A stretch of 35,505 nucleotides of DNA from Flavobacterium sp. YO12 (GTDB taxonomy: Bacteria > Bacteroidota > Bacteroidia > Flavobacteriales > Flavobacteriaceae): positions 1-35,505 of the forward strand of contig NZ_NRQU01000048.1 in assembly GCF_004119495.1 (NCBI RefSeq), in the 5' to 3' direction. This document shows, one piece after another, positions 1 through 8,207 of this stretch. Position 1 is the stretch's first letter. The number at the start of each line of letters is the position of its first letter. The notes under the pieces were generated by a model that did not search any database, had not been told where the DNA came from, and worked only from the letters and a program-made list of their open reading frames with translations. Made by a program: the position numbers and the translations under genes.

Positions 1-3000
1 GTTGATCGTCCAAGTTCCTGATGGTAAACCATTCAATACAACACTTCCTGTAGCAACTGTACATGTCGGCTGTGTTGTGATTCCAACTGCTGGTGCAGCT
101 GGATTTGGGGTAGTCGCTACATTAACTGTATTACTATTTGTTGAACAGTTTGATGCATTAGTAGCCGCTACATAATATCCATTTCCTGCAATAAGATTTG
201 ACCATGTTAAACCTGATCCAGTTCCAGGTATTGATCCTTGAACTGGTGTATTGCTTGAATTATATAATTGATAATTTACTCCGCTTACTGAAGTTGAAGA
301 GGTAATTGTACCGTTTCCTCCAGGTGAAACACAAATAGTACTTCCTGTTAATGCTAATGCAGCTGGAAAAGTACTTATAGTAATAACAGCGTTTCCTGTC
401 ATTGTAGCAGTACAAGATGTTCCCGAATTAGTATTAGTTGCAACAACAGTATAAGTTCCTGCTGCTGTTTTTGTTCCAAAACTGATCGCAGTACCCGTTC
501 CTATAACAGGAGTTCCATTATTCACTCCTCCTAATTGTAATTGATAACTTACTCCACTATCTGAATTGCTTAATCCAACTGCAAATCCTATTCCTCCTGT
601 ACAATATGTTCCACCACCTGTAACCGCATATGCTGTTGGAAGTGGATATACTGTAGCTGCTACTGCAACTCTAGATCCGGTAGTACAATTATTACTAGTA
701 GCGTCTACATAATAAGTAGTAGTTGCAGATAAATTCGGTGTAGTAAAATTTGTACCTGTTCCTAACGAGATTCCTCCTGTCACGTTGCTATACCAGTTGA
801 TTGTCCCTGCCGAGGCTGATGCAGACAAAATAACTGTTTCTCCTGCACATCCTGACCTAGGAGTTGTACTAGTAATTGTTGGTGTCGTATTTACTGTTGC
901 TGTAACTTTAGTTCTAACTGCAGAAGTACATCCGTTAGCTACAGCCTCTACATAATAATCTGTAGTTGTAGATAAACTTGGTGTTTTATAACTTGTTCCT
1001 GTCGCTACTATAGATCCTCCTGTTGCTGCAGTATACCAATTGATTGTTCCTGATGAAGCCGTTGCTTCTAAAGTAACCGATCCTGAATCACATCGTGATG
1101 CTGGTACTATTCCTGTTATAGTTGGTTTTTCATTAATGACAAAGTTAACTGCCGTTCTACAACTTGGATTACTAGAACATGCCGCATAAAAAGTAACAGA
1201 TTTAGCTGTATTTGTATCTTGTATCCCTGAACCTGCAACTCCCACAGGGTTAAAAGAGTTTCCTGAGCCTATTGACGTACCGCCAGATGCTACAGTATAC
1301 CAATTAATAGTTCCCGGAGTCTGTAACATTATCTGTCCCCCATTAGGTGATTGGGTTATTTTCCATGAAAAATTACCTGAAAATGTCCCCGTACCGTTTG
1401 CATTTGAATAGGTAGTAGATATTAAGGTATAAGTAATTCCAATTTGTAAATTCATAGCTCCTGGACCTGATCCGGTGGTGCCTAATCGAGGGAGTCTACT
1501 TCCTGCGCTATCATCATCACCCTTAATCCAATTACCTGTTGAACAACTACCAGGTACAAAAGCTCCCGAAACAATATACCCCATAGGATCACTACTAGCA
1601 CTAGTATCCATCTCAAATATATAATAGCCAGAAGTACTTACTTGGAAAGGAATGGCAACGTAATTTCTACTACTATTATTATCAAACCCACAACTACTAG
1701 AATTACTCATACTAGTGGTAGGTCTTAAAGCTGTTGGGTCAGTAGTCGCACTCCAAGTACCTGATATTGTAGTTCCTGAATTCACAAAATTACTAGAACA
1801 TGTAGATGTAGCTGTTAACAATCCAGATCCTCCTACACAAATTGAAACCCCCGTAGCTGTAGGTGCTCCTGAAACCGCAGTAATTGATATCCCAGTAGTT
1901 GGAAGCGAAGTACATCCCTGTGCATTGGTTGTGGTTATTTGATAAGTTCCTGATACCAAGCCAGGGAAAACACCAGTTGCATTATTTGTTGATGCAGTTA
2001 CTGGATTTGTTCCTGTTAAAGTATAACTTACGTTCGGGCCATTCGCAGGTGCTGTAACCGTTATAGTTCCAGTTGGAGTTGTACAATTTCCCTGAGTTGT
2101 ATTAACTGTTGGAGCTGCTGGCAGTGCCAAAATTGTAATATCATCAACTATTATTGTTGAACCAGTGCCATTAAAATTTGTTCCCGGAACATCTGCTTGG
2201 TTCGCTCCTTCATATTTTTTATTTACTGTACCATATCCATTTAAAGCAGCAGTTATTTTTCTAGTGGCATCTAGCCTTCGAGTTGGATCTAAGTACTGAG
2301 CTTGCGCACTAGAACTATGTTTCCCTGCAGCAAGTGTACCTGATATTCTTCCAACTAAAGTTATAGTGACAACTCCGTTTTGTGCAATATTAAAATTTCC
2401 AATTAAAGGATTATTAGCTGAGCCTGTACTAGACAAAGCCCCAGAGGGACCTGAAGCCTCCGTTGAATAAGATGCTGTTGCAGCATCAAATTCAATACTT
2501 GCTGGAAAAGAGAAATCTAATAAAACTCCAGCCGCATTTCCTGCTCCAGTATTCTTTATTTGAATCTCATATGTAACTTTCTCACCAATCGAACCACATA
2601 CTTCACTTGTTGTTAATGCCCTTACTGTTGTCTCCAAAATAGGAAAACAACTTGCATTTACTTGTAAATTAGGCGGTAGATCCTGAGAAGTAAAAGTCGA
2701 TACATGTCCATCTGTTCCAGGCTCTGCTCCATGGGATGTACTACCAACGTTATTAGCAGCTCCTCTTGTCACTCCAGCTCCCCCTCCATTTACATTTGTA
2801 GTAATTGCTACTGAACCGACAATATTGTGTCTAATAACCCCACCACCACCACCACCACCGGGCCCGTGTTCATTGTTAGTATCTCTTTCTGTATTTCCTC
2901 CATTTCCTCCCTTTGCATTAATGGTAATAGCCCCTGTGCTACTATTAGAAATATTTAATAATACCGTTCCTCCTGCTCCTGCTCCTCCGGCACCATCTGG

Positions 3001-4251
3001 TGAACCTGAGTAAACTCCCGGAGCTCCATCTCCACCATTGGCTTCAATTGTTCCCGTCCCTTGAACAGTCCCTGCATTAATAAGTACAATAGCACCTCCA
3101 ACACCTCCTTTCACTCCATCAACAGCATTATTGGCATCACCGGCACCACCACCACCCCCCATAATAAGGCGAGTTAATGGTGGTATAGTTTGAGTATAAG
3201 ATTTAAAGCCCGGCCTTCCTCCTCCTGTAAAGTTTGGCCAGCGATCTCCTCCAGGAAATCCCTGCCAGCCATAACCACCTAAACCGCCGAAACCGCCGTT
3301 ACCGCCGCCGCCGCCGCCTGTATTATGATCGTTACCACCTCCACCTGCGTTAGCAGGGGCTCCTCTACCTGCAGAACCTCCCGGCATGCCTTCAACAACA
3401 TTATCAACCTGATTAAAACCGTCCCACATAAATCGAGGGGTTCCTGCAATTCCTTCTCCTTTTCCAGAAACAATCGTATTTGAAGTATTCGCTACGTATA
3501 TAGATGCATTATTTGCACCTGAATAAGCTTGAGGACTAAATCCTCCTCTAAATCCTCTCGCATTTCCATCAATTTTCTTTCCGTTAAAATTGAATGTTCC
3601 TGAAACATTAAAAGCAATTACGCCACCCGCAACTCCATTAAAGGGCGGTGTAGTTATGTCCGAATTTAGCGTTAAATTAGAATATTGAGGCACCCTTATA
3701 ACCTGAAATGTCTTCTTCCCTGTTGATGTTGTCGCAATTGCATTATAAAAACTATTTCTAACACCGTTATTGCTTCCTGTGCCTTTAAATGTTAAGTTCC
3801 CTCCCGTTATTGGTACATTATTTGTCGCAATAACATACTCAAAAACACCAGTATTACCAATATTAGTAAATCCCGTACCCCCTTTAGAGTCTGAACCACT
3901 CGTTGTAATTCCTGAACCATAATTAGCATTATCTCTATAATCGATTGTAGCATCCTGCATTTGAATAATTAAGATCAAATCTCCTGCAGAAATTGGAGTT
4001 CCACCAAAATTATTATTATGCCTGTCTGTATCTGGTACTTTACCTAATAAAATAGATTGAGCCCCAGCATTTAAAGTGATATCACCGCTAATTGGGAAAT
4101 AAGTATTTACAGAACCTGTTATCGCTATAGGGCCATCAACTCCAGGTGTACCACAAACTTGTGCAAATGTATTTATAGATGCTGACAGAAATAACAAAAC
4201 AACAAAAATGAACCTAGCAAAACTAGGCATGCTAAAAGTAAAGTTACGCAT
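1..4251 (-). CDS. Giant secreted surface protein with Gly-rich region and Ig-like repeats (5' end complete, 3' end beyond window)
   Basis: The frame is open from an ATG at 4251 down to position 1, at least 1417 codons, with no stop in the stretches I read. Residues ~1-31 form a signal peptide ending TFAQ. Residues ~280-480 are very glycine-rich, with two runs of six or more Gly (near residues 312 and 466) and many GGxGG units. Residues ~540-640 look like a DUF11-type domain (VTYEIQIKNTGAGNAAGVLL). From ~residue 700 onward there are Ig-like repeats; the motif GTINWYTAATGG (near residue 1065) recurs with variation near 979 and 1150, as in the CHU_C-associated Ig_7 family. Such proteins in Flavobacteria are usually exported by the type IX system and act as adhesins, but the C-terminal sorting domain lies outside the window, so secretion route and adhesion are inferred. 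No Bacteroidota promoter was found upstream. Confidence 0.85.
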   Translation of the reverse strand, partial: MRNFTFSMPSFARFIFVVLLFLSASINTFAQVCGTPGVDGPIAITGSVNTYFPISGDITLNAGAQSILLGKVPDTDRHNNNFGGTPISAGDLILIIQMQDATIDYRDNANYGSGITTSGSDSKGGTGFTNIGNTGVFEYVIATNNVPITGGNLTFKGTGSNNGVRNSFYNAIATTSTGKKTFQVIRVPQYSNLTLNSDITTPPFNGVAGGVIAFNVSGTFNFNGKKIDGNARGFRGGFSPQAYSGANNASIYVANTSNTIVSGKGEGIAGTPRFMWDGFNQVDNVVEGMPGGSAGRGAPANAGGGGNDHNTGGGGGGNGGFGGLGGYGWQGFPGGDRWPNFTGGGRPGFKSYTQTIPPLTRLIMGGGGGAGDANNAVDGVKGGVGGAIVLINAGTVQGTGTIEANGGDGAPGVYSGSPDGAGGAGAGGTVLLNISNSSTGAITINAKGGNGGNTERDTNNEHGPGGGGGGGVIRHNIVGSVAITTNVNGGGAGVTRGAANNVGSTSHGAEPGTDGHVSTFTSQDLPPNLQVNASCFPILETTVRALTTSEVCGSIGEKVTYEIQIKNTGAGNAAGVLLDFSFPASIEFDAATASYSTEASGPSGALSSTGSANNPLIGNFNIAQNGVVTITLVGRISGTLAAGKHSSSAQAQYLDPTRRLDATRKITAALNGYGTVNKKYEGANQADVPGTNFNGTGSTIIVDDITILALPAAPTVNTTQGNCTTPTGTITVTAPANGPNVSYTLTGTNPVTASTNNATGVFPGLVSGTYQITTTNAQGCTSLPTTGISITAVSGAPTATGVSICVGGSGLLTATSTCSSNFVNSGTTISGTWSATTDPTALRPTTSMSNSSSCGFDNNSSRNYVAIPFQVSTSGYYIFEMDTSASSDPMGYIVSGAFVPGSCSTGNWIKGDDDSAGSRLPRLGTTGSGPGAMNLQIGITYTLISTTYSNANGTGTFSGNFSWKITQSPNGGQIMLQTPGTINWYTVASGGTSIGSGNSFNPVGVAGSGIQDTNTAKSVTFYAACSSNPSCRTAVNFVINEKPTITGIVPASRCDSGSVTLEATASSGTINWYTAATGGSIVATGTSYKTPSLSTTTDYYVEAVANGCTSAVRTKVTATVNTTPTITSTTPRSGCAGETVILSASASAGTINWYSNVTGGISLGTGTNFTTPNLSATTTYYVDATSNNCTTGSRVAVAATVYPLPTAYAVTGGGTYCTGGIGFAVGLSNSDSGVSYQLQLGGVNNGTPVIGTGTAISFGTKTAAGTYTVVATNTNSGTSCTATMTGNAVITISTFPAALALTGSTICVSPGGNGTITSSTSVSGVNYQLYNSSNTPVQGSIPGTGSGLTWSNLIAGNGYYVAATNASNCSTNSNTVNVATTPNPAAPAVGITTQPTCTVATGSVVLNGLPSGTWTIN
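653..1138 (-). repeat. Two ~81-residue Ig-like coding repeats in tandem
   Basis: The DNA shows two successive units with a 243-bp period; for example TCTACATAAT occurs at 704 and again at 947. Both encode TYYV/DYYVEA-type strands followed by a GTINWY turn. A more diverged third copy lies near 1140-1330. The spacing is a multiple of three, so recombination between units would keep the frame. Confidence 0.65.
2838..2859 (-). repeat. ACC triplet run coding for polyglycine
   Basis: Six ACC triplets after CCC read as seven consecutive glycines on the minus strand, inside the Gly-rich part of the surface protein. A similar run of GCC triplets lies at 3302-3318. Confidence 0.6.
3302..3318 (-). repeat. 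CCG/GCC triplet run coding for polyglycine
   Basis: CCG/GCC repeats at 3302-3318 encode a run of glycines near residue 312 of the surface protein. The run is a pure triplet, so slippage would change length without breaking the frame. Confidence 0.6.
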
Positions 4252-4803
4252 AGACAAACAGGGTATTAGTTGGGAGTATAGAAAATTTGGAAGCTGAAAA
4301 CCAAAATTTGGCCTTCAGATTATAATACAGATACGAAAAAATAATGTAAACGGATTTAGGATAATTGAAAAAGAGCTTTTCAAAATCGCACAAAAGATAG
4401 TTAAGCGTTTGGACCATAATGCATTTAGGTTCAAGACACAATGTCTTTGGGGGTTAGTTAAGTAAATTTGGTGCTGCGAAAGTATACAAAGACCTCAATA
4501 CTAACTACATTAGTCGATAAACTACATGAAAAAACGTTGAAATGCACAATCCTTAAAAACAAATTAACCTTTAAACCTTAAAAACATAACAATCTGACAA
4601 CAAAACAGCAGAAATTTCTTAAAATTTTACAGAAAAAACAGCATGACGAGATTTGAATGATTAATCCGTAAAATTATCCTACAAAATAGATGGTGCCAAA
4701 ACAAACAAAACACACATAACTAATTAAAAATCAATATTGTGTGTTTTTATTTTATAAGAAGAAAAGTTTCTTTAAATAGGAATGTAAAATAGAAAGAGTA
4801 AAT
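4252..4803. other. 552-base intergenic region between queG and the surface protein
   Basis: This must hold the surface protein's promoter and leader. No good TTG/TAnnTTTG pair is seen; the nearest -7-like element on the minus strand is TACTTTCG (4484-4477), without a partner at the right spacing. A loose inverted repeat lies at 4707-4747. A 65-codon frame at 4244-4441 looks spurious because it overlaps the signal peptide start and resembles nothing known. Confidence 0.6.
4707..4747 (-). terminator. Possible terminator after queG
   Basis: AAAACACACA (4707-4716) pairs perfectly with TGTGTGTTTT (4738-4747) around a 21-nt loop, 57 bases past the queG stop. The long loop and the interrupted T-tract make it a weak case. 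Confidence 0.35.
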
Positions 4804-5730
4804 TTATTCTAGGAAATTAATATTTCGCCTAAGTCCATCAAATTTTGTTCTTTTAATAGGCGAATTTTTAAAAACTAACCGAAAAGTTTCTTCGGTAATT
4901 TCAAGCCAATCTTTTTTAGAGAAAGAAAGCAATTCTGGGTTCGGATTAAACAATGGTTCTGAATGTGGTTTAGAAAATCGATTCCAAGGACAAACATCTT
5001 GACAAGTGTCGCATCCAAACATCCATTCGTCAAATTTTCCCTTCATTTCATGTGGCATATTTTCTTTCAATTCAATAGTATAATACGATATACATTTACT
5101 GCCATCGACCACATATGGTGCGACTATAGCTTGTGTGGGACAAGCATCAATACAAGCTGTGCAAGAACCGCAATGATCCGTTACTGCATGATCATATTCT
5201 AACTCTAAATCTAAAATAAGTTCTGCTATAAAGTAGAAAGAACCAACTTTTTGAGTAATTAAATTACTGTTTTTGCCAATCCATCCTAAACCGCTTTTTG
5301 CCGCCCAGGCTTTATCCAAAACTGGCGCAGAATCAACAAAAGCGCGACCAGAAACTTCTCCAATATTCTCTTGAATTGAATGAAGAAATTCTTTTAATTT
5401 TTCTTTTATAACAAAATGATAATCCTGACCGTATGCATATTTGGAAATTTTAAAACTTTCCTCATTTTGAACTTCCGAAGGATAGTAATTAAGCAATAGA
5501 GAAACAACGCTTTTTGCATCATCAACCAATAAAGTTGGGTCAAGTCTCTTATCAAAATGATTCTCCATATAGGCCATTTGACCATTGTAATTGTTTTTTA
5601 GATACTTCTCAAGCCGTGGAGCTTCTTGTTCTAAAAAACCAGCTTTAGATATTCCACACGAAATAAAGCCAAGTCGTTTAGCTTCAGATTTTATAAATTT
5701 TGAATATGTCTCTTTAGAATTAATCAGCAT
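4804..5730 (-). CDS. queG: Epoxyqueuosine reductase QueG
   Basis: QueG is a cobalamin- and iron-sulfur-dependent enzyme that reduces epoxyqueuosine to queuosine in the wobble position of tRNAs with GUN anticodons. The 308-residue protein shows two ferredoxin-like cysteine sets: C187-x2-C190-x2-C193-x3-C197 followed later by C213, and C240-x2-C243-x3-C247 ending in PWN. The conserved catalytic Asp is probably D133 in FVDSAP, and LGWIGKNS (~148-155) is the family's cobalamin-site region. It lacks the C-terminal HEAT-like extension of the longer E. coli enzyme, as short forms do. Its start overlaps the end of the P450 gene by 7 bases, so the two are probably co-transcribed. Confidence 0.93.
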   Translation of the reverse strand: MLINSKETYSKFIKSEAKRLGFISCGISKAGFLEQEAPRLEKYLKNNYNGQMAYMENHFDKRLDPTLLVDDAKSVVSLLLNYYPSEVQNEESFKISKYAYGQDYHFVIKEKLKEFLHSIQENIGEVSGRAFVDSAPVLDKAWAAKSGLGWIGKNSNLITQKVGSFYFIAELILDLELEYDHAVTDHCGSCTACIDACPTQAIVAPYVVDGSKCISYYTIELKENMPHEMKGKFDEWMFGCDTCQDVCPWNRFSKPHSEPLFNPNPELLSFSKKDWLEITEETFRLVFKNSPIKRTKFDGLRRNINFLE

Positions 5731-7073
5731 CTTTTAGAGAATGAGGCTTTAACATTAACAGGTTTTAAAGTAATTAATGGATTAAACAGTATTACACTGT
5801 CATTAGATTTAATCACATATTTTTTTACAATTTGAGATATTGTAAGACACATTTCATAAATGGCAAAGCCAGTTCCAATACACATCCTTGGTCCTGCACC
5901 AAAGGGATAAAAATATTGCATTGACTCTTTTTTTTGCTCACCTAGAAATCGTTCAGGAATGAATTCATCTGGATTCTTCCAATATTTAGGATTGCGGTGC
6001 AGTTCATAAAAAGAAACACCTATAAGAGTATCTTTCTTTATTTTAAACTGCCCAAAAGAATCATCTTCAAGATTCTGTCTGTCTGTAATCCAAGCGGGCG
6101 GATATAAACGCATAGATTCGTTCAAAACGGCATTCAAATAGGTCATTTTTTGAAGTTGCTCGATAACATTTTCAGTTTGCGATTCAATTTGACAAATTTC
6201 TTCAAAAACTTTTTCTTGTACTTCTGGATTACTGCCTAACAAATGAAGTGTAAATGTTAAAGCATTTGCAGTTGTTTCATGTCCTGCAATAAACAAAACT
6301 TTAATTTCATCAATCAATTGCTCTACAGACATGCTTTCACCAGTATCTTCGTATCTGGTATCTAAAAGCATATTCAATAAATCATTTATTTCTTCCTTTG
6401 AAGCTTTTCGTTCCTCTATAATTTCACGAATAATACTATTATTCTCTTCTGCTAACTTGAGATGCTTTTTTACTTGACCACTTAATGAGAACCACCAAGC
6501 CTTATGCGGAAGCCGAATTTCTTTAATTAAAAAATGCTGTACTTCTTCAATAATAAATTTAATTCGTTCGAATTTATTTTCCGCAGTTTCAAGCTGAAAC
6601 AAAGATTTTGCCACAACATTAAATGCCAGATTACTCATTATTGGAAAAAGATCTATCGGCTTTTCTTCACCGAGATTATCCAATTCTGCACTAATAGTTA
6701 TATTCATATTATCAACCAACTGATTCATTTTTTGTTTATGAAAAGCTGGTTGGATAAGACGTCTCTGCTTTAACCAAAAATCACCATCGCTGGTTAAAAG
6801 ACCTTTCCCTAAATACTTAGAAAGATATACAGATTGAAATTTAGATTTATGATAATTCTTTTGATTTTTAACTAAAATATATTGCGCAATTTCATTATCT
6901 CTCGACAAAATGATATGCTTTGAGAAACCAATTCTAATGGAGAAAGAATCTCCAAATTTCTCAAAATATCTATTATGAAAAGGAATCGGATTTTTTCTAA
7001 CCCCTTCAGCATCTTTAAAAAATCGAACTATTGATAATTTATTTGGGTACTTATATTTTACATTATTAGACAT
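5724..7073 (-). CDS. Cytochrome P450
   Basis: This 449-residue protein has all the hallmarks of a P450 monooxygenase: WxxxR in helix C (W100, R104), the oxygen-activation motif AGHETT in helix I (263-268), ExxR in helix K (E319-R322), PERF (373-376), and the heme-binding loop FGAGPRMCIG with thiolate ligand C398. There is no signal peptide, so it is probably cytosolic, and no fused reductase, so it needs separate electron donors not seen here. The substrate cannot be read from the sequence; resemblance to fatty-acid-hydroxylase-type P450s is only an impression. It starts 5 bases after the ruvB stop and overlaps queG by 7 bases. Confidence 0.95.
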   Translation of the reverse strand: MSNNVKYKYPNKLSIVRFFKDAEGVRKNPIPFHNRYFEKFGDSFSIRIGFSKHIILSRDNEIAQYILVKNQKNYHKSKFQSVYLSKYLGKGLLTSDGDFWLKQRRLIQPAFHKQKMNQLVDNMNITISAELDNLGEEKPIDLFPIMSNLAFNVVAKSLFQLETAENKFERIKFIIEEVQHFLIKEIRLPHKAWWFSLSGQVKKHLKLAEENNSIIREIIEERKASKEEINDLLNMLLDTRYEDTGESMSVEQLIDEIKVLFIAGHETTANALTFTLHLLGSNPEVQEKVFEEICQIESQTENVIEQLQKMTYLNAVLNESMRLYPPAWITDRQNLEDDSFGQFKIKKDTLIGVSFYELHRNPKYWKNPDEFIPERFLGEQKKESMQYFYPFGAGPRMCIGTGFAIYEMCLTISQIVKKYVIKSNDSVILFNPLITLKPVNVKASFSKRC

Positions 7074-7078
7074 AACTG

Positions 7079-8101
7079 CTAAAACAAACCTCCTTGAATA
7101 TTTGTATTTAACTTACCTAAATGTTTATATGCTTTGTCCGTAACTTCACGACCACGAGGCGTACGCATAATAAATCCCTCTTGAATCAAGAAAGGCTCGT
7201 ACACTTCCTCAATAGTTTCGCTGCTTTCAGATACGGCTGTAGCCAAAGTAGATAGCCCGACCGGCCCTCCCTTAAACTTATTTATAATAGTTAATAGTAT
7301 TTTATTATCCATTTCATCTAAACCATGCGCATCAACATTTAAAGCTTTTAATGCGTAACGAGAAATCTCAATATCAATAGTACCATTACCTTTTATTTGT
7401 GCAAAATCACGAACTCGTCGCAGTAGTGCATTTGCTATACGAGGAGTTCCGCGGCTGCGGCCTGCAATTTCAATTGCAGCTTCAAGATCTATAGGCATTT
7501 TTAATATCCCTGCACTTCTTTCTACAATTGTTGTCAAAAGTTCAGTAGAATAATATTGTAATCGAGATGAGATACCAAAACGTGCTCTCATTGGAGCCGT
7601 TAATAATCCTGAACGAGTTGTTGCGCCAATCAAAGTAAACGGATTCAAATTGATCTGCACTGTTCTAGCATTTGGGCCAGATTCAATCATAATATCAATT
7701 TTGAAATCTTCCATTGCCGAATACAAATATTCTTCAACGATAGGACTTAAACGATGAATTTCATCAATAAACAAAACATCTCTTTCATCAAGATTTGTTA
7801 ACAATCCTGCTAAATCACCAGGTTTATCTAAAACGGGGCCAGAAGTAATTTTTATTCCAACCTCTAATTCATTTGCCAGAATATTAGCCAAAGTCGTTTT
7901 TCCAAGTCCTGGAGGTCCATGGAATAACGCATGATCAAGCGCCTCGCCACGTTGATTTGCAGCGGCAACAAAAACTTTTAAGTTTTCTAAAACCTGATCT
8001 TGTCCAGCAAAGTCATCAAATGACAATGGGCGTAATCTCTTTTCAAGATCTAATTCTTCTGGGTTATATCCTTTGGTTGTTGGATCTAAATTCTCATTCA
8101 T
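7079..8101 (-). CDS. ruvB: Holliday junction branch migration helicase RuvB
   Basis: RuvB is the hexameric AAA+ motor that, with RuvA, drives branch migration of Holliday junctions. The 340-residue length is typical. Visible motifs are Walker A HGPPGLGKTT (61-70), Walker B with DEIH (113-116), sensor region GATTRSG, the arginine-finger region RARFG, and a C-terminal winged helix ending in the family signature TPRGREVTDKAYKHLG. It is the first gene of a compact run with the P450 and queG. A TATCTTTG box (8113-8106) ends 5 bases before the ATG; no TTG lies at the proper spacing, but if it were used the mRNA would be nearly leaderless. Confidence 0.97.
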   Translation of the reverse strand: MNENLDPTTKGYNPEELDLEKRLRPLSFDDFAGQDQVLENLKVFVAAANQRGEALDHALFHGPPGLGKTTLANILANELEVGIKITSGPVLDKPGDLAGLLTNLDERDVLFIDEIHRLSPIVEEYLYSAMEDFKIDIMIESGPNARTVQINLNPFTLIGATTRSGLLTAPMRARFGISSRLQYYSTELLTTIVERSAGILKMPIDLEAAIEIAGRSRGTPRIANALLRRVRDFAQIKGNGTIDIEISRYALKALNVDAHGLDEMDNKILLTIINKFKGGPVGLSTLATAVSESSETIEEVYEPFLIQEGFIMRTPRGREVTDKAYKHLGKLNTNIQGGLF

Positions 8102-8173
8102 TTTACAAAGATATACAAAGTAAATCAGTATGTAAACAGTAACAATTTAACTATTTAAAATAACACATAAAAA

Positions 8174-8199
8174 AAAGACTGTCATCTCTGACAGTCTTT
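8174..8199 (-). terminator. Rho-independent terminator of the act-cox operon
   Basis: AAAGACTGTCA (8174-8184) and TGACAGTCTTT (8189-8199) form a perfect 11-bp stem with a TCTC loop. On the minus strand it is followed by a run of T. It begins 9 bases past the coxA stop, so it closes the respiratory operon. Confidence 0.92.
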
Positions 8200-8207
8200 C
8201 TATTATT

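Noticed and set aside
1715..1942. 75-codon plus-strand frame
   Set aside because: Antisense shadow inside the surface protein's reading frame; its Val/Pro-rich product follows from repeated Thr/Gly codons on the other strand.
2825..3013. 62-codon plus-strand frame with a Pro run
   Set aside because: The prolines come from reading the glycine-coding triplets backwards.
3279..3473. 64-codon minus-strand frame
   Set aside because: Out-of-frame shadow of the Gly-rich region of the surface protein.
4244..4441. 65-codon frame on the minus strand ahead of the surface protein
   Set aside because: It overlaps the surface protein's start in another frame and its sequence has no recognisable features.
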